Assembly (NCBI GenBank): GCA_902778935.1
Contig: CACYZT010000007.1
Coordinates: forward strand, 1 to 64,000
Direction of reading: 5' to 3'
Length of the DNA stretch: 64,000 nt
Origin: an uncultured Bacteroidales bacterium
GTDB lineage: Bacteria > Bacteroidota > Bacteroidia > Bacteroidales > Paludibacteraceae
Part shown: in pieces, positions 16,037 through 25,285 of the stretch
How positions within the stretch are numbered: position 1 is the stretch's first letter
Layout: the number at the start of each line of letters is the position of its first letter
The notes under the pieces: model-generated
Seen by the model: the letters and a program-made list of their open reading frames with translations, nothing else
Told to the model about the DNA's origin: nothing
The model's database searches: none
Translations under genes and position numbers: made by a program

Positions 16037-16501
16037 ATGGTTAAGAAGAATAAAAAGGACAATATAGCGGAATACATCCTTTATTTATGGCAGATAGAGG
16101 ACTACCTGCGTGCATTCCCGCAGCAGGCGGACGCCACGCCGGAACTGCAGGAGTTTAATCAGATGATGCACCGCGAAGGAATTATCGACGGCGGACATCT
16201 GCAACTGGCGAAAAATGCCCTGAACGAACTTGAAGAACTGCATACCCGTTTTCTCAACGAAGATGCGATGTACCGCGCCGCTATCATTCGGCTGCAACCC
16301 TCGCTCAACCTGCTCAAAGCCAAGACCGACCGTCCGACCATGAGCGATATAGAAGCGTGCCTCACGCTCCTGTACCAAATCATGCTGTTACATCTTCAGA
16401 AAAAAGAGATTTCTGCCCAAACGGCATCCGTTCAGCAACAAGCCACAGGCCTTTTGCAGTTCCTCAGCCGCGCTTACTATAATAGCGACAATAGGGACTA
16501 A
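16037..16501 (+). CDS. DUF4924-like conserved Bacteroidota protein
   Basis: 154 residues, mostly helical. The opening KDNIAEYILYLWQIEDYLRAF fits the DUF4924 family as I know it, a Bacteroidota protein of unknown function. There is no signal peptide and no membrane segment. It is 20 bp downstream of the S4-domain gene, so it is probably the last gene of that + strand transcript. Its 3' end overlaps the convergent nth gene by 38 bp. Confidence 0.7.
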   Translation: MVKKNKKDNIAEYILYLWQIEDYLRAFPQQADATPELQEFNQMMHREGIIDGGHLQLAKNALNELEELHTRFLNEDAMYRAAIIRLQPSLNLLKAKTDRPTMSDIEACLTLLYQIMLLHLQKKEISAQTASVQQQATGLLQFLSRAYYNSDNRD

Positions 16502-17102
16502 GCCCGCATTGCTCACATTGCGGTTTGCGCGCTTTGCATACATACCGGCCATGCAGCAGTAGCCAGTGATGCGCCTTCGGAATAATCTTCTCAGGAATAT
16601 ATTTGACCAATTGCTTCTCCGTTTGCAGCGGATTCTTGCTGTTCGTTGTCAAGCCGAGCCGTTCGCTGACGCGGAAGATATGCGTATCGACCGCCATAGT
16701 AGGCTGGTTCCATATCACGGCGCAAACGACATTCGCTGTCTTGCGCCCCACGCCCTGGAGCGTCTGTAACTCCTCTATCGAATCCGGCACCTCTCCGCCA
16801 TACGCCGTCACCAGACGCTGAGCCATCTGAACCAGATGCTGCGATTTCGAACGCGGATAACTGACCGACTTGACGTACTCGAAGACTTCGTCTTCCGTGG
16901 CTTGCGCTAATGCCTGCGCAGTCGGGTAGGCCTCAAACAGCGCCGGTGTAACCATATTGACGCGCTTGTCGGTGCATTGCGCCGAGAGCATCACCGCTAC
17001 GAGCAACTCATAGGGATTGCGGTACACGAGTTCCGACTCTGCCACAGGCATGTGAGCCTCAAACCATCCGAGGATATGTTCAAATCGCTGCTTGGTTGTC
17101 AT
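16464..17102 (-). CDS. nth: Endonuclease III
   Basis: 212 residues from ATG at 17102, which overlaps the tamB stop as ATGA; a longer frame reaching back into tamB is rejected. It is a DNA glycosylase/AP lyase removing oxidised pyrimidines. The helix-hairpin-helix LQGVGRKTANVV contains catalytic Lys121, and Asp139 lies in VDTHIFRV. A C-terminal 4Fe-4S cluster motif has the Cys-x6-Cys-x2-Cys-x5-Cys spacing (CKARKPQCEQCGLSPYC). It is translationally coupled to tamB. Confidence 0.96.
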   Translation of the reverse strand: MTTKQRFEHILGWFEAHMPVAESELVYRNPYELLVAVMLSAQCTDKRVNMVTPALFEAYPTAQALAQATEDEVFEYVKSVSYPRSKSQHLVQMAQRLVTAYGGEVPDSIEELQTLQGVGRKTANVVCAVIWNQPTMAVDTHIFRVSERLGLTTNSKNPLQTEKQLVKYIPEKIIPKAHHWLLLHGRYVCKARKPQCEQCGLSPYCRYYSKRG

Positions 17103-20100
17103 TGTGCTTGTTCCTCCTTTGCCGCCTTTTTTGCTTTTCGTTTGGCAGCCCTTTCTTCTCTGTCTTTCTTGGTCGGCCAGTTGAAGTCTTTCTTCCACAT
17201 GAAGCCTACGCCTTGGATGGTCGTGGCCTGGCGCAGCGAATACTTATCAACGGTATGCGTGTAGCCCTTGAGACGCCATTGGCCGTCCTCCGTCAGCAGT
17301 ACCTCCACATCGAGGTCGCCGAAGAACGGCTGGTTGGAGATATCGTTATACCGATAGCCGAAGTTACCGTTGATGACAAGCCGGTCTATCGGCTGCAGTT
17401 GGAAGTTCGCTTCGTACTCCCGACTCATGGCGGCTCCTTCGCCCTCCGTACGGATAGCCACGCCGAGCGTGAGCATATTCGTCAGTTTGGACAACCATGC
17501 GTTAATCTGACTCGTCACTGTGGACGACAGCAGCGAATAGGTCGAGTTGAGCGTCGCCGCACGCGTGTTGGACATATTCTCCGGCGTGAAGAACCGTCCG
17601 AAAACGAGCAGGTAGATCACCTGACGCATTAACATCTCGTCCGTATTGATGACCTGACGAACCTGCTGCTGGATAGTCTGGTCGCTGGAGGGGAACTCAA
17701 GCGAGAAGGACAATATCGGATTATTCAGCGGGCCGGACAAATGGAGACAAGTCAGTACGGGTATGTTCGTTCGCGAGATACCCAACTGGTCAGTATCTTC
17801 GCCGAACAGGTCTTTGATATTCGCTACCACGCGATACTTAGCAGTCACATTCAAGTCCGGGTTCTCGGGATTACCGGAGAAAGCGATGGTCGAACCGCTA
17901 CCTACCGTGAAGTCCTTACGGATAACATTACCCACTGTGTATGCCAATGTTCCATTGTCCAAGTCATACGTTCCGAGCAGCGACACTTCACCCGTAGAGG
18001 TCTCGTAGGTCAACTGCAGCGCACCTGTACCGCGACCCTGAATGATGTCGCCGTTACGCTCACCCAACACCAGTTGGAAGAGCAACATCGGATTGAGGTC
18101 GAGATTCAGCCTTACTTTGCACTTGGCGGGACGGAGATATTTCTCTTCCTCGTCTTTAGGCTTGTCGGCTTTGGGCAGGGTGTCGTGCGACACGAAATGG
18201 ACGAAGGACGATTCATAAGCCGTGGACGCCTGGTCGATAGACAGACGGAAAGTCGATTGGTGTGCCGTCACGGCGTCTGCGAACACTAAGATATCGTCTT
18301 CCGGACCGGTTACATCCACATGTCCGGTGGCATACACATGTCCGCGTAGCATCTCGCCCTCTTTATCCTGGTCGAACACAAGTGCTTCGCGCGCATTCAC
18401 ATGCAAATCCAAACGGAAGTCGCGGAACTGATCATGGTAAATACCGCCAGTCAAATCAACGGGATGGCCTTCCACATCCGTCAGGTGTACATGCGGGAAC
18501 AAGATAGCCATGGAGTCAAGCACTATCGTATCGGATGGGATGGTATAACGGGCTCCCGTCCAAGGGAGCGTGAGGTGCGCGTTCTGGGCAGCTGCATTCA
18601 CCAGTACATAGACTTTCTCCTTTTCGCCGCCTACGACCACCGTTCCCGTCGCATGGCCGTCAAGATCCTTCAGCACTTCCGAAGTCCAGTGGTTGATGAA
18701 GTTCAGCGGTACGGAGTCCGTGGTCATATTCAAGCACCAGGTACCGTTCTTGTCAAACAGCGCTTTTCCGTCCAGTGCCACCATCACATCGCTCGGCAGA
18801 TGAGGTTTGAATACATCAGCATGGAAGCCGAGCGTATCACTGATATGCAAATCGACTTCGGCATCACCAAACAAGCAGTTGTTCAAGCCCATGTCGTCAA
18901 TGTGAATACGCGTGTCCACACGAGGACGACCGAAGATGGATGTGATATCAGCGCGACCGGTCAGCAGACCGTTGAACATAATCGTTTTCTGCGGTAAGAT
19001 AAACGGCACTACATACGAAGCATCGATACGCCGGAGATCCACCGACAGCGTGTCCGTCACCCTGCAGGATGCATATCCGTTCGCACGCAAGTGCTGACCC
19101 GCACCTTCGAACAGGAAATGGTCCACCGCCAGCGAGGTATCCGCTGCCACGTAGGTCAGACGGCTCTCATCGACCGTATAGAGCGAGTCACGTATGGTCA
19201 TTTGACCCGGCAGGATATGTACGTCTATCAGCGGTTTTTTGTTGTAACGCGCGAAATGGGTGATGAAACTCAGGTCACCGCCGTAAGAACCGGCACGCTG
19301 CTCGGACATCATAGCACGCTGCATCGCCCTGAAATCGGTCGGGTCTTCAACCTGATAGGCCGACTGCTCGCTTGCGAACGCTATGCGGGTCAGAATAGTG
19401 TCGCGGAAGGCATGCGCAGACAGACTGGCGTTAGCGTCCAACGCACCCGCTGTCACTTGAAGCGAAAGCACGCTATCTATCTTATTCGTCAGCGAAACAC
19501 TCACATCCTGAATGGATGTACCGCCGAAGGACACACCCGGAGCCAGCACTTGTGCCCATACATCGCTCCGCGTATGATGGTTGATATTGGCCTTCGCTCG
19601 GATGGACGGATGGTCGGAGAGCTTGACGGACGAGTCGAATAGGTTCTGGATATCTTGCAATTTATCGCCGTCCATTGAGAAAGTGAAGTTCACAGGTTGC
19701 CATGCCACAGTCGGTTCGCTCACAGCCGAGGGCAAACGCTGGGACATCAGATGCCGGAACGCCGGCACGATGTCCGCATAGCGGAATGTACCGTCAGCGT
19801 TGGCGCGAAGATAATCCGATGTCAGCGTGATGGTCTTGCGGTTACTCGGGTCGGCGGCAACCAATAGCAGCAACTGCTTCATCATCAGCGAGTCGTTCGC
19901 CGTTGCCAAACGTAGCGAGTCTATCTTCAAATATCCGCTTATCTCATCGATGGTTGAACCGTCCAAATCGACTGCCATTGCAAAGGAAGTAGCCAAGCGC
20001 GTTCGGGACAGCGGTTCGATATCGAAATGCTTACAGAGCAGGTTGAAGTTTATCTCCGGATTGTTGTCCCGCAGGTCCACCACGCCCTCGAACGACATAT

Positions 20101-21625
20101 TCGCATGGCTGTCACGGATGGCGCAATGACCCCGGTACAGTTTCGGGGCTATATAACCCTTCATGTGCAGATCGTTGTAAGTATATCGGTCGTATGTCAA
20201 CTGGCGTATATGCGCCGTCACATCTGCTTGGCCTGCTCCATGGTCAATCTGTCCTTTCGCTGCTACGTCTAAGGTAAGCGATTGTAGTTTCGGATGGTCT
20301 ATCATACGTCCCAGACGGAAATGCCGGCCCACCACTCGCGCATCATAGTCCATGTGCTCGAAGAGCGAGTCCGCACGGAAGGAACCGTCTGTCGAGATAG
20401 CTCCTAACGCGGTGCGGAAAGCGCCATGCAAAGTCAGGTCATGCAGATGACCCTCCGCCAAACCGCGGTAATGGATGGTACCTAACCGATAGACCTGTAC
20501 CGGTAATCGGACAGGACGATTGTTGAGTTGCGAGAGGAAATCCTGCAACTGAGCCGCGTTCGTCTGAAACTCCTCTAAGTTAGCGCGCAGATAAGGATTC
20601 GACAAGTCCGGCAGACCGATGGCACTGACGTCGCCCCGGAGAACATCACGTTTGTCGTAACGAAGAAGGATATGGCGGAACTCCAACGAATCGATTGTGC
20701 CGGACAACTGTCCCGTCAAATCGACCTTACGCCGCATACCCGCTACTTGAGGCACAAACAGCGCAATATCCGAGGGTTGCAGCGATGCATCCATATTCAT
20801 CTTCACTTCGATATCTTCCTGCTTGGGAGCGGAAGTGTTTATCTCTATACCCGACAGGTCGAGACGCGAGTTCGGCAATTTAGCCGTCAGCGTAGGGAAG
20901 AAGACCAAGCTGTCCGTCGCTATCAGATGTGCTTTGAGCGACTTCACTTCAAACACATCTTGCGCCTTACGTTCATTAGCCTTTACGCCGTTCGTCCCTT
21001 CGCCTTTATAGACCTTCGCTCTATCGCCTTTTGTCCCGTCGCCTTTACCTATCTCCACTTGCGCTTCCAATCGCTCGGCGCTCAATTCATCAAGGTCCAT
21101 CGAGGCATGCGGGATAACCGTCACCATATCTTCGTAACGTAACCGTAGGTTGGACAACTGCACATCCTTGACAGAGACAATACTTTTCATGGGCGAATCG
21201 TCCTTCGGCTTGTCCGATTGGAACAGCGGCAGCAGAAACGCATAGTTCCATTCGTCCTCACTCTCATTCGCCCCTTCTACTTTGTACACATTTACCACCA
21301 CGTCCTCCATTCGGGCATGACGAAAACGAATCTCTTCATAACGAAGCGACAATGGTGAGAAATGGGCATAGAGCAAACCGATATAAGCCAAGGTGTCACG
21401 CTGCAAATCCTCCAGATAGATATCACGGATAGCCAAGCGCGCAGGGAAACGATATTCGACAGAACCGACACTCGCCGTAGTGCCTAACGCGCTCGATAGT
21501 TCTTTCGACGCCAAATGCACAGCCGCCGTCTCTACCCTGTCACTCGTCAGGGCAGCCACTAACATACCGCCTACCAACAGCAGACTGACTATCAACACGC
21601 CCAATATGTACAACACGCGCTTCAT
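17099..21625 (-). CDS. tamB: TamB-like translocation and assembly module protein
   Basis: 1508 residues. An N-terminal transmembrane anchor (LYILGVLIVSLLLVGGMLVAAL) is followed by very long beta-rich repeats with AsmA-like character and a C-terminal DUF490/TamB domain (residues about 1150-1480, with GTGALQLTYETSTGEVSLLGTY and NPDLNVTAKYRV). It spans the periplasm and helps outer-membrane protein or lipid transport. A charged segment near residue 210 (EIGKGDGTKGDRAKVYKGEG) is low complexity and unusual for the family. It is the first gene of a two-gene unit with nth, driven by the promoter at 21645-21676. Confidence 0.9.
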   Translation of the reverse strand: MKRVLYILGVLIVSLLLVGGMLVAALTSDRVETAAVHLASKELSSALGTTASVGSVEYRFPARLAIRDIYLEDLQRDTLAYIGLLYAHFSPLSLRYEEIRFRHARMEDVVVNVYKVEGANESEDEWNYAFLLPLFQSDKPKDDSPMKSIVSVKDVQLSNLRLRYEDMVTVIPHASMDLDELSAERLEAQVEIGKGDGTKGDRAKVYKGEGTNGVKANERKAQDVFEVKSLKAHLIATDSLVFFPTLTAKLPNSRLDLSGIEINTSAPKQEDIEVKMNMDASLQPSDIALFVPQVAGMRRKVDLTGQLSGTIDSLEFRHILLRYDKRDVLRGDVSAIGLPDLSNPYLRANLEEFQTNAAQLQDFLSQLNNRPVRLPVQVYRLGTIHYRGLAEGHLHDLTLHGAFRTALGAISTDGSFRADSLFEHMDYDARVVGRHFRLGRMIDHPKLQSLTLDVAAKGQIDHGAGQADVTAHIRQLTYDRYTYNDLHMKGYIAPKLYRGHCAIRDSHANMSFEGVVDLRDNNPEINFNLLCKHFDIEPLSRTRLATSFAMAVDLDGSTIDEISGYLKIDSLRLATANDSLMMKQLLLLVAADPSNRKTITLTSDYLRANADGTFRYADIVPAFRHLMSQRLPSAVSEPTVAWQPVNFTFSMDGDKLQDIQNLFDSSVKLSDHPSIRAKANINHHTRSDVWAQVLAPGVSFGGTSIQDVSVSLTNKIDSVLSLQVTAGALDANASLSAHAFRDTILTRIAFASEQSAYQVEDPTDFRAMQRAMMSEQRAGSYGGDLSFITHFARYNKKPLIDVHILPGQMTIRDSLYTVDESRLTYVAADTSLAVDHFLFEGAGQHLRANGYASCRVTDTLSVDLRRIDASYVVPFILPQKTIMFNGLLTGRADITSIFGRPRVDTRIHIDDMGLNNCLFGDAEVDLHISDTLGFHADVFKPHLPSDVMVALDGKALFDKNGTWCLNMTTDSVPLNFINHWTSEVLKDLDGHATGTVVVGGEKEKVYVLVNAAAQNAHLTLPWTGARYTIPSDTIVLDSMAILFPHVHLTDVEGHPVDLTGGIYHDQFRDFRLDLHVNAREALVFDQDKEGEMLRGHVYATGHVDVTGPEDDILVFADAVTAHQSTFRLSIDQASTAYESSFVHFVSHDTLPKADKPKDEEEKYLRPAKCKVRLNLDLNPMLLFQLVLGERNGDIIQGRGTGALQLTYETSTGEVSLLGTYDLDNGTLAYTVGNVIRKDFTVGSGSTIAFSGNPENPDLNVTAKYRVVANIKDLFGEDTDQLGISRTNIPVLTCLHLSGPLNNPILSFSLEFPSSDQTIQQQVRQVINTDEMLMRQVIYLLVFGRFFTPENMSNTRAATLNSTYSLLSSTVTSQINAWLSKLTNMLTLGVAIRTEGEGAAMSREYEANFQLQPIDRLVINGNFGYRYNDISNQPFFGDLDVEVLLTEDGQWRLKGYTHTVDKYSLRQATTIQGVGFMWKKDFNWPTKKDREERAAKRKAKKAAKEEQAQ

Positions 21626-21644
21626 AGATGTGTACTTTAGCGTG

Positions 21645-21676
21645 CAAATTTACAATAAAATTTGCACATACGCAAA
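21645..21676 (-). promoter_or_regulatory. Promoter of tamB-nth
   Basis: Minus strand: TTTG (21676-21673), a 20-nt spacer, then TAAATTTG (21652-21645). The leader is about 15 nt. Confidence 0.72.
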
Positions 21677-21711
21677 TAAAAAAATATTTTTCGCATTTTT
21701 TTTCATAAAAA

Positions 21712-21743
21712 TTTGGTCAATTCAAAAAAAAGCAGTAATTTTG
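21712..21743 (+). promoter_or_regulatory. Promoter of rplS
   Basis: TTTG (21712-21715), a 20-nt spacer with AAAAAAAAGCAG, then TAATTTTG (21736-21743). Confidence 0.8.
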
Positions 21744-21746
21744 CAG

Positions 21747-21857
21747 GCTTTTTCGTGAAAAAGCAGCATGTCAAGCCTCTGGCGATTGCATTAGGTACGG
21801 CCGAATAGTAGTATATGCCTGACATGTCAGTACTAATCCATAAATAGAATAGAAACA
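21747..21857 (+). promoter_or_regulatory. Structured leader of rplS (candidate L19 autoregulatory leader)
   Basis: The leader is about 110 nt long. It opens with a perfect hairpin GCTTTTTC-GT-GAAAAAGC (21747-21764), and CATGTCA (21767-21773) can pair with TGACATG (21820-21826) around a variable middle. Ribosomal protein genes are often self-regulated through such leaders. No known leader class could be matched by eye. Confidence 0.45.
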
Positions 21858-22211
21858 ATGGATTTGATGAAAGTAGCCGAGCAAGCATTTGCCGGTGAGA
21901 AAAAAGAACTGCCCGCATTCAAGGCAGGAGACCAGATAACCATCGGTTATCGTATCAAAGAAGGTAACAAAGAGCGCGTTCAGGAGTTCCGCGGTGATGT
22001 GATTGCCATCCACGGCAGTGGTGACAAGAAGCGTTTCACGGTTCGTAAGATGAGCGGTAACATCGGTGTTGAGCGTATCTTCCCGATGGACAGCCCTTTC
22101 ATCGAGAGCATCACGGTTAACAAGTACGGTAAAGTACGTCGTGCTAAACTCTATTACCTCCGCGAGCGTACGGGTAAGAAAGCCCGCATCCAAGAGCGCC
22201 GCAACAAGTAA
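21858..22211 (+). CDS. rplS: Ribosomal protein L19
   Basis: 117 residues. It is a 50S subunit protein at the interface with the 30S subunit. Family features include FKAGDQITIGYRIKEGNKERVQEFRG and the conserved end VRRAKLYYLRERTGKKARI. It is monocistronic, with its own promoter and a strong terminator straight after the stop codon. Confidence 0.97.
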   Translation: MDLMKVAEQAFAGEKKELPAFKAGDQITIGYRIKEGNKERVQEFRGDVIAIHGSGDKKRFTVRKMSGNIGVERIFPMDSPFIESITVNKYGKVRRAKLYYLRERTGKKARIQERRNK

Positions 22212-22215
22212 ACAA

Positions 22216-22242
22216 AAACGTCACTTCGGTGGCGTTTTTTTT
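22216..22242. terminator. Bidirectional terminator between rplS and the nucleotide cluster
   Basis: ACGTCAC-TTCG-GTGGCGT (22218-22235) followed by eight T residues on the + strand ends rplS. The same stem read on the - strand is followed by TTTTTG, so it can also end the 22-gene cluster, whose last stop codon touches the hairpin. Confidence 0.85.
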
Positions 22243-22837
22243 ATGACAAAATTCGGTAGGCGTTGCAGCCAATGAAGTTGCCCATGACGATAGAAGCGTA
22301 ATATGCGAGTAAAGCCCCCCATGTCACTTCACCTGCATTGAGCAAATATACGCAGCAATAGAACGCGTCTGCTACACAGTGCGGGAAACCGCAAAGGATA
22401 AAGGCAGGGACAGCGAACAGCAAAGGTAACCAATCGGAGAAATCTCTGTTTTTTCGTGCGAAATCCACCGCGAATGACATCAACAACCCGCAACCGATAG
22501 CGAGGAGTCCCGTACCAAACCATCCTGTTTTCAGACGCGCTGCGATAATTCCGGTAGCTGCTTCCGGCAAAGCCATAGGCGACCAGAGTGACACCGTAGC
22601 GACAGCCAGACAACCTATGATATTGCCGAGTAGGATGATAAAAAGCGGCAACACATCGCCCCAACCTGTTAGAAAACCGGCTGTTCCGGTGTACAATTTA
22701 ACACCATACTTCACTACGCCTATCAAACCGACGCAGAACAAGAACATACCCAAGACGGGATTGGCAAGAAATCCCCAGCCGGCAATACCGATGAGAATAC
22801 CTGCGAAAATTGATGATGGGATGATTGACGTTTTCAT
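22241..22837 (-). CDS. FNT-family (formate/nitrite-type) channel
   Basis: 198 residues with about six hydrophobic helices, shorter than the usual 260-290 of FocA/NirC. Family-like segments are LYTGTAGFLTG after helix 2, LLGNIIGC, and CGFPHCVADAFY, which aligns with the FocA pore signature GFEHSVANMF and keeps the central His while changing Glu to Pro and Asn to Asp. FNT channels are pentamers passing formate, nitrite or hydrosulfide. The gene starts 2 bp after purF and is the last of the cluster, which includes formate-using purT and folD, so formate supply or release is a reasonable inference. Confidence 0.7.
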   Translation of the reverse strand: MKTSIIPSSIFAGILIGIAGWGFLANPVLGMFLFCVGLIGVVKYGVKLYTGTAGFLTGWGDVLPLFIILLGNIIGCLAVATVSLWSPMALPEAATGIIAARLKTGWFGTGLLAIGCGLLMSFAVDFARKNRDFSDWLPLLFAVPAFILCGFPHCVADAFYCCVYLLNAGEVTWGALLAYYASIVMGNFIGCNAYRILS

Positions 22838-22839
22838 AG

Positions 22840-24270
22840 TTACATGGTATGTGCGGAAGAGCCATCAAAGCAATGGGTACACACCCGATTACGCGGCAAA
22901 CCAATCGCACGAATAAGCGTTTCTAATTTGGTAAATTTCAACGAATGGAGTCCGAACTTATCAGCAATACACTCTACCATCCGTTTGTATTCCGGAGAGT
23001 CCGTTACCGTATAAGCGCGTACGCGTTCTTCGTTCTCGGCAGCTTCTTCACCTTCCAGTTCTGCGATAACACGTCGTGTGATAAGTTCCATAACCGATTT
23101 GGACTCCGAGAAATTGATGAACGGACATCCGTACAAGAGAGGCGGACAAGCAACGCGCATATGTATCTCTTTGGCTCCGCCTTCGAGCAAACAACGGGTG
23201 TTGTCCCTCAATTGCGTTCCGCGAACTATCGAGTCATCGCATAGCAATACCTTGCGGTCACGCAGAATAGCATTGTTCTGAATGAGTTTCATCTTAGCCA
23301 CCAGATTACGCATATTCTGATTAGTCGGCATGAACGAACGAGACCAGGTAGGCGTATATTTGGAGATAGCTCGACGATAGGGCACTTGGTGTCCTTCCGA
23401 ATAGCCGATAGCCATACCTATGCCTGAATCCGGCACACCGCAACAACAATCGACCTGCGTATCATCCTCCTTTCCCATTGCAAAACCTATATAGTTTCGC
23501 ACGTCTTCCACATTACGTCCTTCGAACGAGGAAGTCGGAAAACCGTAATAAACCCACAAGAAGGAGCAAATCTGCATGTGATCAGGCAGAGGTTCCGCCA
23601 GTTGCTCAATCCGGTCAGGATAGAGCCGCACTACTTCTCCGGGACCTAAGTCGCGGACCACGGTGTAGCCTAAGTTGAAGAAAGCAGAGGGTTCGCTTGC
23701 CGCAGCATAAGCCCCTTCTTTTTGGCCAATGACGATGGGCGTGCGACCCCATAAGTCACGCGCACAAACCACGCCATCCTCAGTAAGAAGCATCAACGAG
23801 AGCGAGCCTTTGATTTTTTTCTGTGCGTAACGGATTCCTTCCGCCAACGTCGGTTTTTGGATAATCATCAGCCCCACTAATTCTGTCGGATTGACCTTGC
23901 CTGACGAGAACTCAGAGAGGTGCATATTACACTCCAGCGCCTCCTCTGCAAGTTCATCCAGGTTGGCTATTTTGCCGACCGTGACAAGAGCAAACCGTCC
24001 AAGATGCGAGTTGAAGAGCAGCGGTTGAGCATCGGTATCGGAGATGATACCTATCCCTGCATTGCCTGTAAATTTAGACAATTCATCCTCCATCTTGCTT
24101 CGGAAAGAGGCCTGAGAGATAGAGTGTATCACACGATTGAAATGTCCAGTAGGAGCATCATACGACGCCATGCCACCCCGGCGTGTGCCCAGATGGGATT
24201 GATAATCCGTGCCGTAGAAAACATCTGTAGCACAGGGACCGGAACTAATTGCTCCAAAAAATCCAGCCAT
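22840..24270 (-). CDS. purF: PurF-like amidophosphoribosyltransferase with degenerate glutaminase domain
   Basis: 476 residues. PurF makes 5-phosphoribosylamine from PRPP. The C-terminal phosphoribosyltransferase domain is intact, with VLLCDDSIVRGTQLRDN (about 341-357) as PRPP loop. The N-terminal Ntn-glutaminase domain is not: residue 2 is Ala (MAGFFG) where the catalytic Cys of MCG should be, the HNG oxyanion motif reads TVG (97-99), and the usual Arg of the glutamine pocket is not seen in GIGIISDTDAQP. The protein may therefore use free ammonia or another glutaminase. It lies 37 bp downstream of purC. Related Bacteroidota sequences with MGGFFG starts exist to my knowledge, so this may be lineage-wide. 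Confidence 0.85.
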   Translation of the reverse strand: MAGFFGAISSGPCATDVFYGTDYQSHLGTRRGGMASYDAPTGHFNRVIHSISQASFRSKMEDELSKFTGNAGIGIISDTDAQPLLFNSHLGRFALVTVGKIANLDELAEEALECNMHLSEFSSGKVNPTELVGLMIIQKPTLAEGIRYAQKKIKGSLSLMLLTEDGVVCARDLWGRTPIVIGQKEGAYAAASEPSAFFNLGYTVVRDLGPGEVVRLYPDRIEQLAEPLPDHMQICSFLWVYYGFPTSSFEGRNVEDVRNYIGFAMGKEDDTQVDCCCGVPDSGIGMAIGYSEGHQVPYRRAISKYTPTWSRSFMPTNQNMRNLVAKMKLIQNNAILRDRKVLLCDDSIVRGTQLRDNTRCLLEGGAKEIHMRVACPPLLYGCPFINFSESKSVMELITRRVIAELEGEEAAENEERVRAYTVTDSPEYKRMVECIADKFGLHSLKFTKLETLIRAIGLPRNRVCTHCFDGSSAHTM

Positions 24271-24307
24271 AAAATACCTTTAATTAAACAGACTAACGAT
24301 AAAACTA

Positions 24308-25252
24308 TTATTTGCGCAGATACGCATTGACATTTTTCTCGATGCGTGCAGCCAGATCATCGGTTTCCGCCTTGACAAATGACTCACCCGTGATACCTTC
24401 GTACAACTCTATATATCGATTGGTAATATCGTTGACAATGGCGGTAGTCATCTCAGGAACCTGTTGTCCTTCCTTACCCTGGAAACCATTGTCCATCAAC
24501 CATTCGCGGACGAATTCCTTGGATAATTGGCGTTGCGGTTCCCCATTAGCAAAACGCTCTTCATAGCCGTCAGCATAGAAATAGCGGCTTGAATCGGGAG
24601 TGTGCACTTCGTCCATGAGCATGACCTGTCCGTTATAGTTTCCGAATTCATACTTGGTATCCACAAGAATGAGTCCGTGCTGCTTCGCAATCTCCTGTCC
24701 GCGTGCAAAGAGCGCCAAAGCATAGTGCTCAATCTGCTTGTACTCATTCTCCGGCACCAATCCGCGTGCAAGTATCTGTTCGCGAGAGATATCTTCATCG
24801 TGTGTCCCGATTTCCGCTTTGGTAGTCGGGGTAATAATCGGCGTAGAGAACTTCTCATTCTCCCGCATACCATCGGGCAGTTTCACACCGCATATCTCCC
24901 GAGCACCTGATTTATAAGCTCTCCAAGCCGAACCACAAAGATAACCGCGAACAATCATTTCCACCGGATAACCTTGGCATTTATAACCGACCGAGACCAT
25001 GGGGTCAGGCGTGTCGAGCAACCAGTTAGGCACGATGTCACGTGTAGCGTTTAAGAACTTAGCTGCAATCTGATTGAGTATCTGTCCTTTGAATGGGATT
25101 CCTTTCGGCAGAATAACATCGAAAGCAGAGATACGATCCGTAGCTACCATGCAGAGCATGTCATCGCCTAAGAAATAGACATCGCGTACTTTGCCGTGAT
25201 AGACATTGGTTTGATCTGGGAAAGAAAAATGAGTTGATGTTAAAGCATTCAT
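24308..25252 (-). CDS. purC: SAICAR synthetase
   Basis: 314 residues, the longer type common in Bacteroidota. It joins CAIR and aspartate using ATP, the eighth step to IMP. Signatures seen are [14 protein letters not shown] at the N-terminus, [25 protein letters not shown] and the aspartate/phosphate region [10 protein letters not shown]. It is in the nucleotide cluster, 33 bp after carB and 37 bp before purF, the two widest gaps in the cluster. Confidence 0.95.
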   Translation of the reverse strand: MNALTSTHFSFPDQTNVYHGKVRDVYFLGDDMLCMVATDRISAFDVILPKGIPFKGQILNQIAAKFLNATRDIVPNWLLDTPDPMVSVGYKCQGYPVEMIVRGYLCGSAWRAYKSGAREICGVKLPDGMRENEKFSTPIITPTTKAEIGTHDEDISREQILARGLVPENEYKQIEHYALALFARGQEIAKQHGLILVDTKYEFGNYNGQVMLMDEVHTPDSSRYFYADGYEERFANGEPQRQLSKEFVREWLMDNGFQGKEGQQVPEMTTAIVNDITNRYIELYEGITGESFVKAETDDLAARIEKNVNAYLRK

Positions 25253-25285
25253 ATTATTGACGATTTACAATTTCGGATAGAAGAT

